A stretch of 64,000 bases of DNA from positions 1 through 64,000 of the forward strand of contig NZ_JALGQH010000032.1 in the NCBI RefSeq assembly GCF_022810305.1. Direction: 5' to 3'. A program made the position numbers and the translations under genes. Positions 34,805-43,438 of the stretch are shown piece after piece. The stretch is from Rhodococcus sp. ARC_M6. GTDB taxonomy: Bacteria > Actinomycetota > Actinomycetes > Mycobacteriales > Mycobacteriaceae. The notes under the pieces are model-generated. The model was not told the origin of the DNA and ran no database searches. It saw nothing but the letters and a program-made list of their open reading frames with translations. Position 1 is the first letter of the stretch; each line of letters starts with the position of its first letter.

Positions 34805-34851
34805 GGTCCAATTGACAGTGAATTTGGTAGGCCACTTTTGAAAGGGGTGAC

Positions 34852-36237
34852 ATGTTTCTGCCTTCAGCGGTTTCCGTCGTGCTTGATCGGACGGATCGCC
34901 GGTCGCTTCCGATTCAGATTGCCGATCACCTCAGGGCAGATATTCGTTGCGGGCAGGCGGCTGTGGGTCTGCGGCTACCCAGTTCGCGGAAGTTGGCTGC
35001 CGAACTGAACGTTGCGCGCGGCGTCGTGGAACGTGCTTATGAGCAGTTGATCGCCGAGGGCTGGCTGGCGACGGCGCAAGGGTCGGGAACCTTTGTGGCC
35101 GAAGCGCCGTCGTCCGTCGTCATGCCGATTGTGAAAGCCGCAAGAACTATCGCGCCCACCATTTCCCGGGTGGAGCTACGTCCGGGAGTCCCCTGGACTC
35201 CCCCGCGTGCAACCGCGGCGTGGCGCCGAGCCTGGCGAGACGTCGGAGTGCTGCCACCGCCTTTCAAGGATCCGGATCCGGCCGGCGATTTCGAACTGCG
35301 TTCTGCTCTTTCGCAATTGCTGGCGCGAGCGCGCGGAATGTCCGTCGAGCCGGAGAGGATCATGATCACGTCCGGCGCCACGCACGGGCTCGGTCTTGCC
35401 TTGTCGGCACTGCGATCCCCCGACGCCATACTGGCACTGGAAGATCCGGGCTACCGGTCCGCTGCGTCGGCGGCTCGTGCAAGTGGATGGTCACTTTTCG
35501 ATGTGCCGGTGGATGCCCACGGACTTCGCGTCAACATCCTTGGTGAGTCATCGCAGAACATTCGCGGTGTGTATGTGACTCCCTCACACCAGTATCCGAC
35601 GGGCGGCTTGCTCCCGGTAAGTAGACGCAACCAGCTGATCGACTTCGCGCGCGCTCGTGACGTGCTTCTGTTCGAAGACGACTACGATTCCGAATTCCGT
35701 TACGATGTAGCACCTTTACCTGCACTCGCGCAGCTTGCTCCCGATCGGGTGGTGTACCTCGGGACTGTCGCCAAGACTCTCGGATCGGGAATTCGCCTGG
35801 GCTGGTTGGTTGCTCCGACAGAACTGGTCGAGATAATCACGGCGCATCGTGAAAGTATCGGCGACTTCCCTTCGGTTCCGCTGCAGCGGGCACTGCTCTC
35901 GCTACTGAGGGACGGCGAGTGGGATCGGGCAGTCCGCACTGCTCGTCGTCGATACCGGGAGCGAGATCGGTCCGTCGAAAATGCTTTGTCCAGGTTCGGA
36001 GAATTACGTGGCCTGGGCGCCGGCATGCACACGACGCTCATGCTGGACACGAGTGTGGCCGAGGCCGTCGCATCCGAGGCGCTTCGGAGTGGCGTGGAGG
36101 TACCTAGCGTCGCGGAGTCTGCCCGTACCCACACGACGCCGGGTGGTCTGGTGATCGGGTACGGCAGAGTCGACGCCGCGGATCTGGAATATGCACTGGA
36201 GGTAATTGCGGATTGTCTCGAGGATCACGCTGGGTAG
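34852..36237 (+). CDS. MocR-type regulator (GntR helix-turn-helix + aminotransferase domain)
   Basis: A 461-residue PLP-dependent regulator. N-terminal GntR-type wHTH (LPIQIADHLRADIRCGQAAVGLRLPSSRKLAAELNVARGVVERAYEQL) is joined to a fold-type I aminotransferase-like domain: DYDSEFRYDV holds the PLP-contacting Asp, and GTVAKTLGSGIRLGW holds the presumed Schiff-base Lys. GAAAGGGG stands before the ATG. It diverges from the PNPOx-like gene; the 47-bp spacer must hold the control sites of both, and contains AGTGGC (34790) and GCCACT (34831), an inverted repeat straddling it. PdxR-like control of B6 metabolism is possible; no pdxST is nearby. Confidence 0.88.
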   Translation: MFLPSAVSVVLDRTDRRSLPIQIADHLRADIRCGQAAVGLRLPSSRKLAAELNVARGVVERAYEQLIAEGWLATAQGSGTFVAEAPSSVVMPIVKAARTIAPTISRVELRPGVPWTPPRATAAWRRAWRDVGVLPPPFKDPDPAGDFELRSALSQLLARARGMSVEPERIMITSGATHGLGLALSALRSPDAILALEDPGYRSAASAARASGWSLFDVPVDAHGLRVNILGESSQNIRGVYVTPSHQYPTGGLLPVSRRNQLIDFARARDVLLFEDDYDSEFRYDVAPLPALAQLAPDRVVYLGTVAKTLGSGIRLGWLVAPTELVEIITAHRESIGDFPSVPLQRALLSLLRDGEWDRAVRTARRRYRERDRSVENALSRFGELRGLGAGMHTTLMLDTSVAEAVASEALRSGVEVPSVAESARTHTTPGGLVIGYGRVDAADLEYALEVIADCLEDHAG

Positions 36238-36294
36238 ATCCCGTTGATCGGGAACCGTGCAATGCGACGTTGCAATGAGATTTAGCGTCTACCC

Positions 36295-38409
36295 GTGATC
36301 CGCAACCAGACGTTCTCGCACCTGCTCGCTCCCGGGACCATTGGTCCCATCACCATCCCCAACCGCGTTGTTCTGCCCGCAATGGACATGAACCTCTGCG
36401 AAGACGGTGAGATCGAGAAGGGCGACATCGATCATTTCTTGGCCCGCGCGGCCGGCGGAACCGGGCTGATCATCACCGGTTGCTGCGCTGTTGCGTATCC
36501 GATGGGCTGCACCAGCCGCAAGGAACCGGGGCTCTCGGAAGACCGGTTCATCCCCGGAATCAAGGCTCTCGCCGACGCGGTGCACGCCACTGGCAGCAAG
36601 CTGTGTGTGCAGATGACGCACCACGGCAAGGTGGCGCGCATCGACACCCTCGACGGCCGACCGCAGTTGGTGCCGTCCATGCCGAAGCCGCCGAGTGACA
36701 TGAGTGCGATGATCGATTGCACACCCGAAGAACTGGGCAAGATGGGTGCCATCAACGAGGGCAAGAAGGCGACTTACCACGAGGCCACCAAGGAAGATCT
36801 TGATTGGCTGGTCCGCATGTTCGGCGAGGCTGCCGGACGAGTGAAGGCCGCGGGCGGCGACGCCGTCGAGATTCACTGTGCCCACAACTACGTCCTCGGG
36901 GCTTTCCTGAGTCGGTACACGAATCAGCGCAGCGACGAGTACGGCGGTTCCATGGAGAATCGGGCTCGCCTGTCTTGTGAAGTTATTCGCGCGGTCAAGG
37001 AGGAGGTCGGCGATTCGCTTGCCGTCATCGTGCGTCTGGCCGGTCAAGAGTATGGCGAAACCGACGGGCTAACCGTCGACGAGGCAGTTGCGGCCGCGAA
37101 GATGTTCGAGGAGGCCGGCGCTGACGCCATCCACGTCACCGGTACCGCACTGAATGCTTTTGCCAACTTCACCGACGGACCCCTGCCGGACAAGGTCGGC
37201 TTTTACACCGACAATGCAACGCAAATCAAGCAGGCGATATCGATTCCCGTGATCACCGTCGGACGTATGCTCCCCGAGGTCGGCGAGAAGATGATCGCGG
37301 AAGGGCGCACGGACTTCGCGGCGATGGGTCGCCAGCTGCTCGCTGATCCGGACTTGGTGAACAAGCTCAACGCCGGAACGCCGGAGCGCGTCCGTCCCTG
37401 CATCAATTGTTATGTGTGCGTTCAGGAAAACTTCTGGGACGAGACTCCGCTGTGTGCGGTGAACCCCGCCTTGGGTAATGAAACATTGCTTCCGCTCGTG
37501 CGCACCGCTACTCCGAAGCACGTTGTTGTTGTCGGCGCGGGTCCCGGCGGACTCGAGGTTGCTCGCGTGGCCAGCGAGCGTGGACACCGAGTTACGGTGC
37601 TGGACAAGTCCGATCGTCTTGGCGGCACACTCTGGTTCTCCAGCCTCACGACGCCGGACAACGGTCGTTTGCTGAAGTGGCTGAAGGTCGAGGTCGAGCG
37701 TTTGGGTGTCGATATTCGGTTGAACACCGAGGCCACCGTCGCTTCGATCAAGGCGCTCGACGCCGACGTGGTTGTGGTGGCCACGGGCGCAGTTCGTGAT
37801 CGGCCCAGTGTTCCGGGTGGCGACTTGCCGCACGTGCACACCGGTGATACGTTGCGCGCCTTGATGACCGGTGCCGGTGACACGTCGCAGGTGCCGCCTT
37901 TCCTTCGGATCATGGCCAAGCTGGGTAAGCTCTCCGGCATCACCAAGAGCCCTGCCGCAATCCGAACCGTGACTCGCAAGTTCCTGCCGATGGGCAAGAA
38001 CGTCGTTGTCATCGGTGGTTCTCTTGTCGGGCTGGAACTTTCGGAGTTCCTGGCTGAGCGTGGCCGTAACGTGACGTTGCTCGAGGAAGGCCAGCAGTTG
38101 GGTGTGCCGATGGCTATGCCGCGTCGCTGGACTGCTGTGCGCCACGCCAAGGAAGTGGGTGTGACCATCCACCGCAATGCGACCGTGCAGCGAATCACCA
38201 AGGAACACGTCGAGTTCCGTGTCGGCGATGAGACTCTTACGGCACCGGCCGACATGGTTGTCGTCGCATCGGGTGTTTCGGCGCAGGCGCCGCTCGCCGA
38301 CGCGCTGGTGGGTGTGGTTTCCGATGTGCAGGTTGTGGGTGACGCCGTCGAGGTCGATTACATCGAGGGTGCAATCCACACTGCGTGGAAGGTTGCCGCA
38401 GCACTGTAA
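36295..38409 (+). CDS. Iron-sulfur flavoenzyme of the 2,4-dienoyl-CoA reductase / old yellow enzyme family
   Basis: A 704-residue NAD(P)H oxidoreductase. Residues 1-370 form an OYE-type FMN barrel (GPITIPNRVVLPAMDMN, QMTHHGKVAR, HCAHNYVLGAFLSRYTNQRSD, PVITVGRM). The iron-sulfur site is CINCYVC then CAVNP after a spacer (a C-x2-C-x3-C-x11-12-C pattern). The C-terminal half has two dinucleotide-binding folds: VVVVGAGPGGLEVARVASERG for FAD and VVVIGGSLVGLELSEFLAERG for NAD(P)H. Domain order and size match FadH-like enzymes and trimethylamine dehydrogenase relatives. GTG start at 36295. A strong terminator follows at 38419. The substrate is not certain: enoyl-CoA or another enoate. Confidence 0.85.
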   Translation: MIRNQTFSHLLAPGTIGPITIPNRVVLPAMDMNLCEDGEIEKGDIDHFLARAAGGTGLIITGCCAVAYPMGCTSRKEPGLSEDRFIPGIKALADAVHATGSKLCVQMTHHGKVARIDTLDGRPQLVPSMPKPPSDMSAMIDCTPEELGKMGAINEGKKATYHEATKEDLDWLVRMFGEAAGRVKAAGGDAVEIHCAHNYVLGAFLSRYTNQRSDEYGGSMENRARLSCEVIRAVKEEVGDSLAVIVRLAGQEYGETDGLTVDEAVAAAKMFEEAGADAIHVTGTALNAFANFTDGPLPDKVGFYTDNATQIKQAISIPVITVGRMLPEVGEKMIAEGRTDFAAMGRQLLADPDLVNKLNAGTPERVRPCINCYVCVQENFWDETPLCAVNPALGNETLLPLVRTATPKHVVVVGAGPGGLEVARVASERGHRVTVLDKSDRLGGTLWFSSLTTPDNGRLLKWLKVEVERLGVDIRLNTEATVASIKALDADVVVVATGAVRDRPSVPGGDLPHVHTGDTLRALMTGAGDTSQVPPFLRIMAKLGKLSGITKSPAAIRTVTRKFLPMGKNVVVIGGSLVGLELSEFLAERGRNVTLLEEGQQLGVPMAMPRRWTAVRHAKEVGVTIHRNATVQRITKEHVEFRVGDETLTAPADMVVVASGVSAQAPLADALVGVVSDVQVVGDAVEVDYIEGAIHTAWKVAAAL

Positions 38410-38418
38410 GTGCTGGAT

Positions 38419-38450
38419 TCGGCCGACCCGAGTGTGCTCGGGTCGGCCGA
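38419..38450 (+). terminator. Strong hairpin terminator after the flavoenzyme gene
   Basis: Perfect 14-bp arms TCGGCCGACCCGAG and CTCGGGTCGGCCGA with a 4-nt loop TGTG, then TGTCGAGTTT. It lies between the flavoenzyme gene and the pseudogene and could serve both strands. Confidence 0.8.
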
Positions 38451-38464
38451 TGTCGAGTTTCATG

Positions 38465-39065
38465 GGTTCAGTGGGCGGTCACCGAGTAGGCGCCGTCGGT
38501 GCCCGCGGTCAGACGCCAGCCGCCGGCCACCTGTGTCAGGACCGGGTCCGAGACATTGGTGGTGGCCAGCACGGGACGGCCGAGGCCGGGGCACCAGGCC
38601 TCCAGGCGTCCGGATCCGGTCCCCGTGAAGCCGGCTGCGGTGATCTCTGTCAGCGTTCCGGGGGTCGCGCGCGGGTAGGCCCGAGACAGCGGCTTGGCGA
38701 AGCCCTCGACCAGCCCCAACTGCTCGCCGGACGGGCAGTCGATGCGGTGAGGTTGCCCATCGGCTTGCCGGTGTTGCCGTCCCGGACGGCGTGCGGGTCA
38801 CCGCACGCCTGCGACCACGACCACCAGGCTCCGCCCATCTTGTGGGCGTCCATCGCATCCATGAACCGCTCGACCTGGTTCGCGTCGTCCTCGGGTTCAC
38901 CGAACCAGGCCCACTCGCCGGTCCAGAGCGGCGCGTCGTAGACCGCGGCTGCACCTGGTCGAAGGCGCCCGGGGTGGGTTCGAGGGCGGACCACGCGATG
39001 GTGAGCCGCACGACGTTGAAACCGAGTGTGCCCATCCGGGCGAAGTCGGTCGCGCTCAGTCGCTA
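38465..39065 (-). pseudogene. Decayed GH5 (endoglycoceramidase-like) gene fragment
   Basis: No single frame is intact, yet three frames on the minus strand read as one glycosidase in order. Near 39060-38950: LSATDFARMGTLGFNVVRLTIAWSALEP (shown in parts) with the GFNVVRL.I.WS block of GH5 enzymes. Then, in another frame near 38955-38740: APLWTGEWAWFGE, whose Glu fits the GH5 nucleophile, followed by MDAMDAHKMGGAWWSWSQACG. Then in a third frame 38719-38468: GLVEGFAKPLSRAYPRATPG and VLTQVAGGWRLTAGTDGAYSVTAH as a C-terminal beta domain. About 200-250 residues between the first two parts are missing, so a large internal deletion plus a frameshift occurred. Endoglycoceramidases are known from Rhodococcus; the match is from memory. 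Confidence 0.7.
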
Positions 39066-39751
39066 CTACTAGTGCTGCTACTGCTGCTCGATGGCATCCG
39101 GGTGCGAAGCCAGTCGACCAGATCTGTTGCGCTGCGGGTCTGCATCCAGACTCGGCCTGGTCCCGTGAATTCGGTGACGATGCCTTCGCCGCCGAGGATC
39201 ATCGACTTCCAGCCGCCGGCCTTGCGGATGCGGTATTGGACGGACTCGTCGAACGCGACGACGTGACCGGAATCGAGTGTCATGGTTTCTTCCGCGGCGA
39301 GTGTCACAGGCCGGATGGCGCCGTAGCTGGAGAGCAGGATCTCGCCTCTTCCGCTGCACCGCAGCAGAACAAGTCCGGCTCCGCTGAAGAATCCTTTGCT
39401 GCCGCCCCACTTGGAGTCGACGTCGACGGTTGCATCGGATGCGAGCCAGCAGCCGGACTGGACGAGCAGTGGTGTCCCTTCGTCGATGGTGGTTTCGACT
39501 ATGTCGCCCGGCAGTGCGCCGGCGACGCCAACGACACCACCACGATCGCTGCTGAAGTCGTTGACAAAGAAGCTCGACCCACCCAGGGAGCGGCGGAGAC
39601 CTTTCATGAAGCCACCTCGGGTCGAAGTGGTGATGGCGATGTCGCCCCGCATCATCGCCATTGCTCCGGCTTCGACGCGGACTGATCCGCCGGCGGGAAC
39701 ACTGATCTCGGCTATCGCGAATGCAGGCCCGCAACTGATTTCTGTTTTCAC
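39056..39751 (-). CDS. AIM24/TIGR00266 family protein
   Basis: A 231-residue soluble beta-rich protein with the family blocks VEAGAMAMMRGDI, GGFMKGLRRSLGGSSFFVNDF, GCWLASDATVDVDSKWGG, GEILLSSYGAIRP and VQYRIRKAGGWKS. GTG 39751 is chosen because AGAGG stands five bases upstream; the frame runs further up but without a site. The C terminus ends in a Ser run (MPSSSSSSTSSSD) whose last codons overlap the 5' edge of the GH5 pseudogene, suggesting that the deletion there altered the tail. AIM24 in yeast is mitochondrial; bacterial members have no assigned role. Confidence 0.82.
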   Translation of the reverse strand: MKTEISCGPAFAIAEISVPAGGSVRVEAGAMAMMRGDIAITTSTRGGFMKGLRRSLGGSSFFVNDFSSDRGGVVGVAGALPGDIVETTIDEGTPLLVQSGCWLASDATVDVDSKWGGSKGFFSGAGLVLLRCSGRGEILLSSYGAIRPVTLAAEETMTLDSGHVVAFDESVQYRIRKAGGWKSMILGGEGIVTEFTGPGRVWMQTRSATDLVDWLRTRMPSSSSSSTSSSD

Positions 39752-39952
39752 GGTTTCCTCTCGATGAGAATTCTCAGGGTCGATGATGAGCGTCATATTC
39801 GGCTGAAACGATGTCCGGTACCGGTTCTCGATCGAATCATTGCTTGCGGCGATTAGTCCGGTTCGGGTATTCGGGAGTTCTCCATCTGATCGTTGTATTG
39901 CTCTGTCGGTCGTGAGCGACGGGACAGCTCGAGTGGTCGCTACCCTCGTGTG

Positions 39953-41461
39953 ATGGCTGCAATCCAAGATTCCACAGTAGGCACCGACCCAGCGGTGGGC
40001 GGCCTCGAGAGCACCTTCGCTGACGAGCTGGGCGTTTTGACGGTGCCGTGGCAAGGCGCTCAGGCGCCGGATCCCCAGTTGCTCGTTGTGAACGAGCAAC
40101 TCGCAGCGACGCTGCGGTTGGAAGTCGAGGCACTGCGAAGTGAGGACGGGATTGGCGTCCTGTCCGGATCGACGGCGCCGGTCGGGGCGAAACCCGTCGC
40201 GATGGCGTATGCGGGTCATCAGTTCGGTGGGTACGCACCAATCCTCGGGGATGGCCGGGCGTTGCTGCTCGGAGAACTGGTGAACAGTGATGGTCGGCGA
40301 GTGGATCTGCATCTCAAGGGCTCGGGGCGCACGCCGTTCTCTCGGGGCGGTGACGGCTTTGCGGTTGTCGGCCCGATGCTGCGCGAATACCTGGTCAGCG
40401 AGGCGATGTATGCCCTCGGCAGTCCCACGACGCGGGCGCTGTCGGTGATCGCAACAGGCCAGAATGTACGCCGCAGCGGCGCCGAACCCGGTGCTGTGCT
40501 CGCACGGATCGCGTCCAGTCACCTTCGGGTGGGCACCTTTGAATACGCGGCCCGGCAGGGTGAGGTCTTGCAGTCGCTCGCCGACTACGCGATCGCCCGC
40601 CACTACCCGGAGCTGATCGCACTGCCGACAACGGGTGAAAGCAATCGCTACCTGAGGTTCTTCGAGGCGGTGGTCGAGTCGCAGGCGTCACTGGTGGCGA
40701 GGTGGATGCTCATCGGTTTTGTTCACGGGGTGATGAACACCGACAACACGACCATTTCTGGGGAGACCATCGATTACGGTCCGTGTGCCTTCCTCGACGC
40801 GTTCGATCCGTCGGCTGTGTTCAGTTCGATCGATCGCGGCGGCCGCTATGCGTTCGGCAATCAGCCCGCCGTCCTGAAGTGGAATCTGGCGCGATTGGCG
40901 GAAACACTGTTGATGCTGATCGATTCCACACCCGATGACGCGATTGCCGCGGTGTCAGCAGTTCTCGACACCTTCGACGAGCGGTACGAGGGCCACTACG
41001 CGGCCGGTCTGGCGGCAAAGCTCGGCCTGTCCGGTCAGCACATCGATCAGGCGCTGATCGACGATCTGCTGACGTTGATGGCGGAACACGGTGCCGACTG
41101 GACGGGCAGCTTCCGTGCTCTCGCGGACGAACTGCGCGGACATTCGGAGCCCCTCGACGGCCTCGTCCCACGGGAGTACATCGGGCCCTGGTTGGAACGG
41201 TGGCACGGCGCCCTGACGAAGCTGGGGCGCGGGGCAGCGGAGACCGCGGACGCGATGGACTGTGTCAACCCGTTGTACATCCCGCGCAATCATCAGCTCG
41301 ATGCTGCCTTGCGCGCCGCGACCGACGGCGACCTCGTCCCTTTCGAGAAGCTATTGGAGGTGGTCACGCATCCGTTCGGCCGACGCGACGAGTGGTCCGA
41401 CTACACAACAGCTGCCCCGCAGTCATTCAGTGAGACCTTCCAAACCTTCTGTGGCACTTAA
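39953..41461 (+). CDS. selO: SelO/YdiU protein adenylyltransferase
   Basis: A 502-residue pseudokinase that transfers AMP from ATP to proteins. Motifs: MAYAGHQFGGYAPILGDGRA, HLKGSGRTPFSRGGDGFA with the ATP-contacting Lys and Arg, GPMLREYLVSEAM with the conserved Glu, and GFVHGVMNTDNTTISGETIDYGP with metal-binding Asn/Asp. The C terminus is TFCGT: a Cys as third-last residue, the place of selenocysteine in animal SelO. ATG 39953 gives the expected start. In E. coli and yeast SelO modifies redox proteins under oxidative stress. Divergent from the AIM24 gene with a 200-bp gap. Confidence 0.92.
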   Translation: MAAIQDSTVGTDPAVGGLESTFADELGVLTVPWQGAQAPDPQLLVVNEQLAATLRLEVEALRSEDGIGVLSGSTAPVGAKPVAMAYAGHQFGGYAPILGDGRALLLGELVNSDGRRVDLHLKGSGRTPFSRGGDGFAVVGPMLREYLVSEAMYALGSPTTRALSVIATGQNVRRSGAEPGAVLARIASSHLRVGTFEYAARQGEVLQSLADYAIARHYPELIALPTTGESNRYLRFFEAVVESQASLVARWMLIGFVHGVMNTDNTTISGETIDYGPCAFLDAFDPSAVFSSIDRGGRYAFGNQPAVLKWNLARLAETLLMLIDSTPDDAIAAVSAVLDTFDERYEGHYAAGLAAKLGLSGQHIDQALIDDLLTLMAEHGADWTGSFRALADELRGHSEPLDGLVPREYIGPWLERWHGALTKLGRGAAETADAMDCVNPLYIPRNHQLDAALRAATDGDLVPFEKLLEVVTHPFGRRDEWSDYTTAAPQSFSETFQTFCGT

Positions 41462-42540
41462 TTTCTAAACGAGCGACGGTCGCGCCGACGAGTGCTGTCA
41501 GTTGATCTCGGCGACGGCTGAGACGTATAACCCTGGGCTGCAACGATTTCCGGCCACCACCGCGCCGCCACGTCAGGATGTGCCCGTAAGCGACTCTTGA
41601 GCGCGTTGGCGCCGTAGGAATCGTGGATGGGATTGTTTGCGTCCACGGTGACTCCGGTGGCGCGCGTTGCGAGTTCCGGTGGGAGATCGAATTCCGGGAT
41701 CTGAGCTGCGTAGTTCGGGTTGAAGAAGAACGGCACCGAGATTCGCTCACCGCCGCCTTCCGGTGAAATAACCCGGTGCACCGTGGCTTTCAGGTATCCA
41801 CCGGTTGCTACCTCGAGTAGTTCGCCGATATTGACCACCAGTGCGCCGTCGATCGGCGGCGCATCGATCCACTCGCCGTCGTGCTCTACTTGTAGGCCGC
41901 CTTTGCGGGGTTCGATGTACAGCAGGGTCAGCACTCCGGCATCCTTGTGTCCGCCGACGCCTTGAGTTCCCGCACCGGGCGGCCTGCCCGGGTAGCGCAC
42001 CACTTTGATCAGGATGGACGGGTCTTCGGCGAACGCCTCGTCGAAGATGTGCGGATCCTGGCCCAAGGAAACGGCCCACTCCCGCAGCAGCTTCAGTGCT
42101 ACGGACGTGAGTGCGTCGTTCCATTCGGTGATGACTTCGCGGAGTTCGGGAAGCGCGTCCGGCCACAGGTTGGGACCCTGCAGGATCTCCCACGCCGGCG
42201 AATCGTCGGTGAGTTGGGCAGCGGGTTGATCGGTGCCGATGTCGATCTGTTCGCGCCAGTCCTGTTTACCTTCGGTGAGTTCTCCGCCGAGGCGGGTGTA
42301 TCCACGAAAGTGTGGGCTGCGGACGTTCTCGATGGCCAGTTTCTCGGCAGTCGGTAGAGCGAAGAATTCACGGGCGACGCTCAGTAGGCGTCGTTGCAGG
42401 TCATCGGAGATTTCGTGGCCCACTAGATAGAAGAAACCCATCTCGTGCGTCGCATCGCGGAGTTGCTTGCGGAACAGTTCGGCGGTGTCCGGATTCTCGG
42501 ACAGTGCGAGGTCGAGCACGGGGAGCGATGACATCGACAT
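41458..42540 (-). CDS. 2-oxoglutarate/Fe(II) oxygenase, isopenicillin N synthase-like family
   Basis: A 360-residue enzyme of the IPNS/flavone synthase-like group. N-terminal DIOX_N block (LRDATHEMGFFYLVGHEI, AREFFALPTAEKLAIEN), then the iron site HxD in GGHKDAGVLTLL, the distal His in ATVHRVISP and the 2OG-binding RxS in ERISVPFFFNP. The presence of R-x-S is usual for both 2OG enzymes and IPNS. GAGG lies six bases before ATG 42540. Its stop overlaps that of selO. The gene diverges from a TetR gene and shares a 103-bp gap with it, so TetR control of it is possible. Substrate unknown. Confidence 0.83.
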   Translation of the reverse strand: MSMSSLPVLDLALSENPDTAELFRKQLRDATHEMGFFYLVGHEISDDLQRRLLSVAREFFALPTAEKLAIENVRSPHFRGYTRLGGELTEGKQDWREQIDIGTDQPAAQLTDDSPAWEILQGPNLWPDALPELREVITEWNDALTSVALKLLREWAVSLGQDPHIFDEAFAEDPSILIKVVRYPGRPPGAGTQGVGGHKDAGVLTLLYIEPRKGGLQVEHDGEWIDAPPIDGALVVNIGELLEVATGGYLKATVHRVISPEGGGERISVPFFFNPNYAAQIPEFDLPPELATRATGVTVDANNPIHDSYGANALKSRLRAHPDVAARWWPEIVAAQGYTSQPSPRSTDSTRRRDRRSFRN

Positions 42541-42607
42541 GGGAGCCTCGATTCACGTGTGAGCGTTCATCCAAAGTCTATCGGTGTAACCCACGTCTCA
42601 AATTTCA

Positions 42608-42636
42608 TTGACTTTTAATGCCCTGCATCATATGGT
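42608..42636 (+). promoter_or_regulatory. Promoter of a leaderless tetR gene
   Basis: TTGACT (42608-42613), 17-bp spacer, TATGGT (42631-42636). Expected transcription start is about 42643-42644, i.e. at the ATG itself; no ribosome-binding site is seen before the ATG, consistent with a leaderless message. Confidence 0.6.
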
Positions 42637-42643
42637 CCATTAC

Positions 42644-43270
42644 ATGAGCAAGCCGAGTCCAGCGCGAGACGCAATCACCGATGTAGCAGATCGGATGTTT
42701 GCCGAACGAGGTGTCGACGAGGTTTCTCTGCGTGAGATCGTGATCGAATCCGGACAGAAGAACGTGTCCGCCGTGCAGTACTACTTCGGCGGCCGCGACG
42801 GATTGTTCCTTGCAGTCTTCCGTCGTCGTCTGGCCAAGCTGAACGAAGCGCGCAGTGCGTATCTCGAAGTCGTCGACAGTGAAGGGCGCGGAGAAGACAT
42901 CCGTTCGCTCATCGAAGTGTCGATCGTCCCACTCGCCGACTATCTCCGAAGTGCCACGGACGGTTCGCATTACGCACGATTCTCGGCACGTATGACACCG
43001 CGGGTCGACTTCACGAGCCGTGATTTTGCGGATATCAGTGACGTCAGTCGCGAGATCATCGTCAGGCTCCGCCGTGCGCTGGTGCATCTCCCGGAAGATG
43101 CGGCTGCGACTCGGGTGGATCTGATCATGAACATGATGGTCGCGGCTTTCGCGGCCTACGAGCAACGCCAGGAAGAGGGGTTGCTTGCCGGCGCCGCTTC
43201 TTTCGACGACATGGTTACTCATCTGATCGAAATGGCCGTCGGTGCGCTGACGGCTCCGCATAATCCCTGA
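42644..43270 (+). CDS. TetR-family regulator
   Basis: A 208-residue repressor: helix-turn-helix at about 10-55 (AITDVADRMFAERGVDEVSLREIV, then NVSAVQYYFGGRDGLFLAVF), followed by a helical ligand domain. ATG 42644 is preferred to ATG 42608, which overlaps the -35 element. The gene diverges from the 2OG oxygenase gene and precedes a second oxygenase (TauD-like) and a binding protein gene; these neighbours are the natural targets. Confidence 0.85.
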   Translation: MSKPSPARDAITDVADRMFAERGVDEVSLREIVIESGQKNVSAVQYYFGGRDGLFLAVFRRRLAKLNEARSAYLEVVDSEGRGEDIRSLIEVSIVPLADYLRSATDGSHYARFSARMTPRVDFTSRDFADISDVSREIIVRLRRALVHLPEDAAATRVDLIMNMMVAAFAAYEQRQEEGLLAGAASFDDMVTHLIEMAVGALTAPHNP

Positions 43271-43438
43271 CACCAACTTTTATCATCGAAGATTCGTAGT
43301 ATCGAAACTTCCACCGGAACAACATCATTGGCGCTGTCTCTGTCGAGACCGCCAGTCTCGTCGGCGTACCCGAAGCGCTACGCCGGTCCGTTTGTCGTCT
43401 CTGCCACTGGGCAGATCTATCACCTTCAGGAGATCGTC

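Noticed and set aside
37069-38463. 464-codon open frame opposite the flavoenzyme gene
   Set aside because: His/Arg/Gln-rich shadow of a conserved gene.
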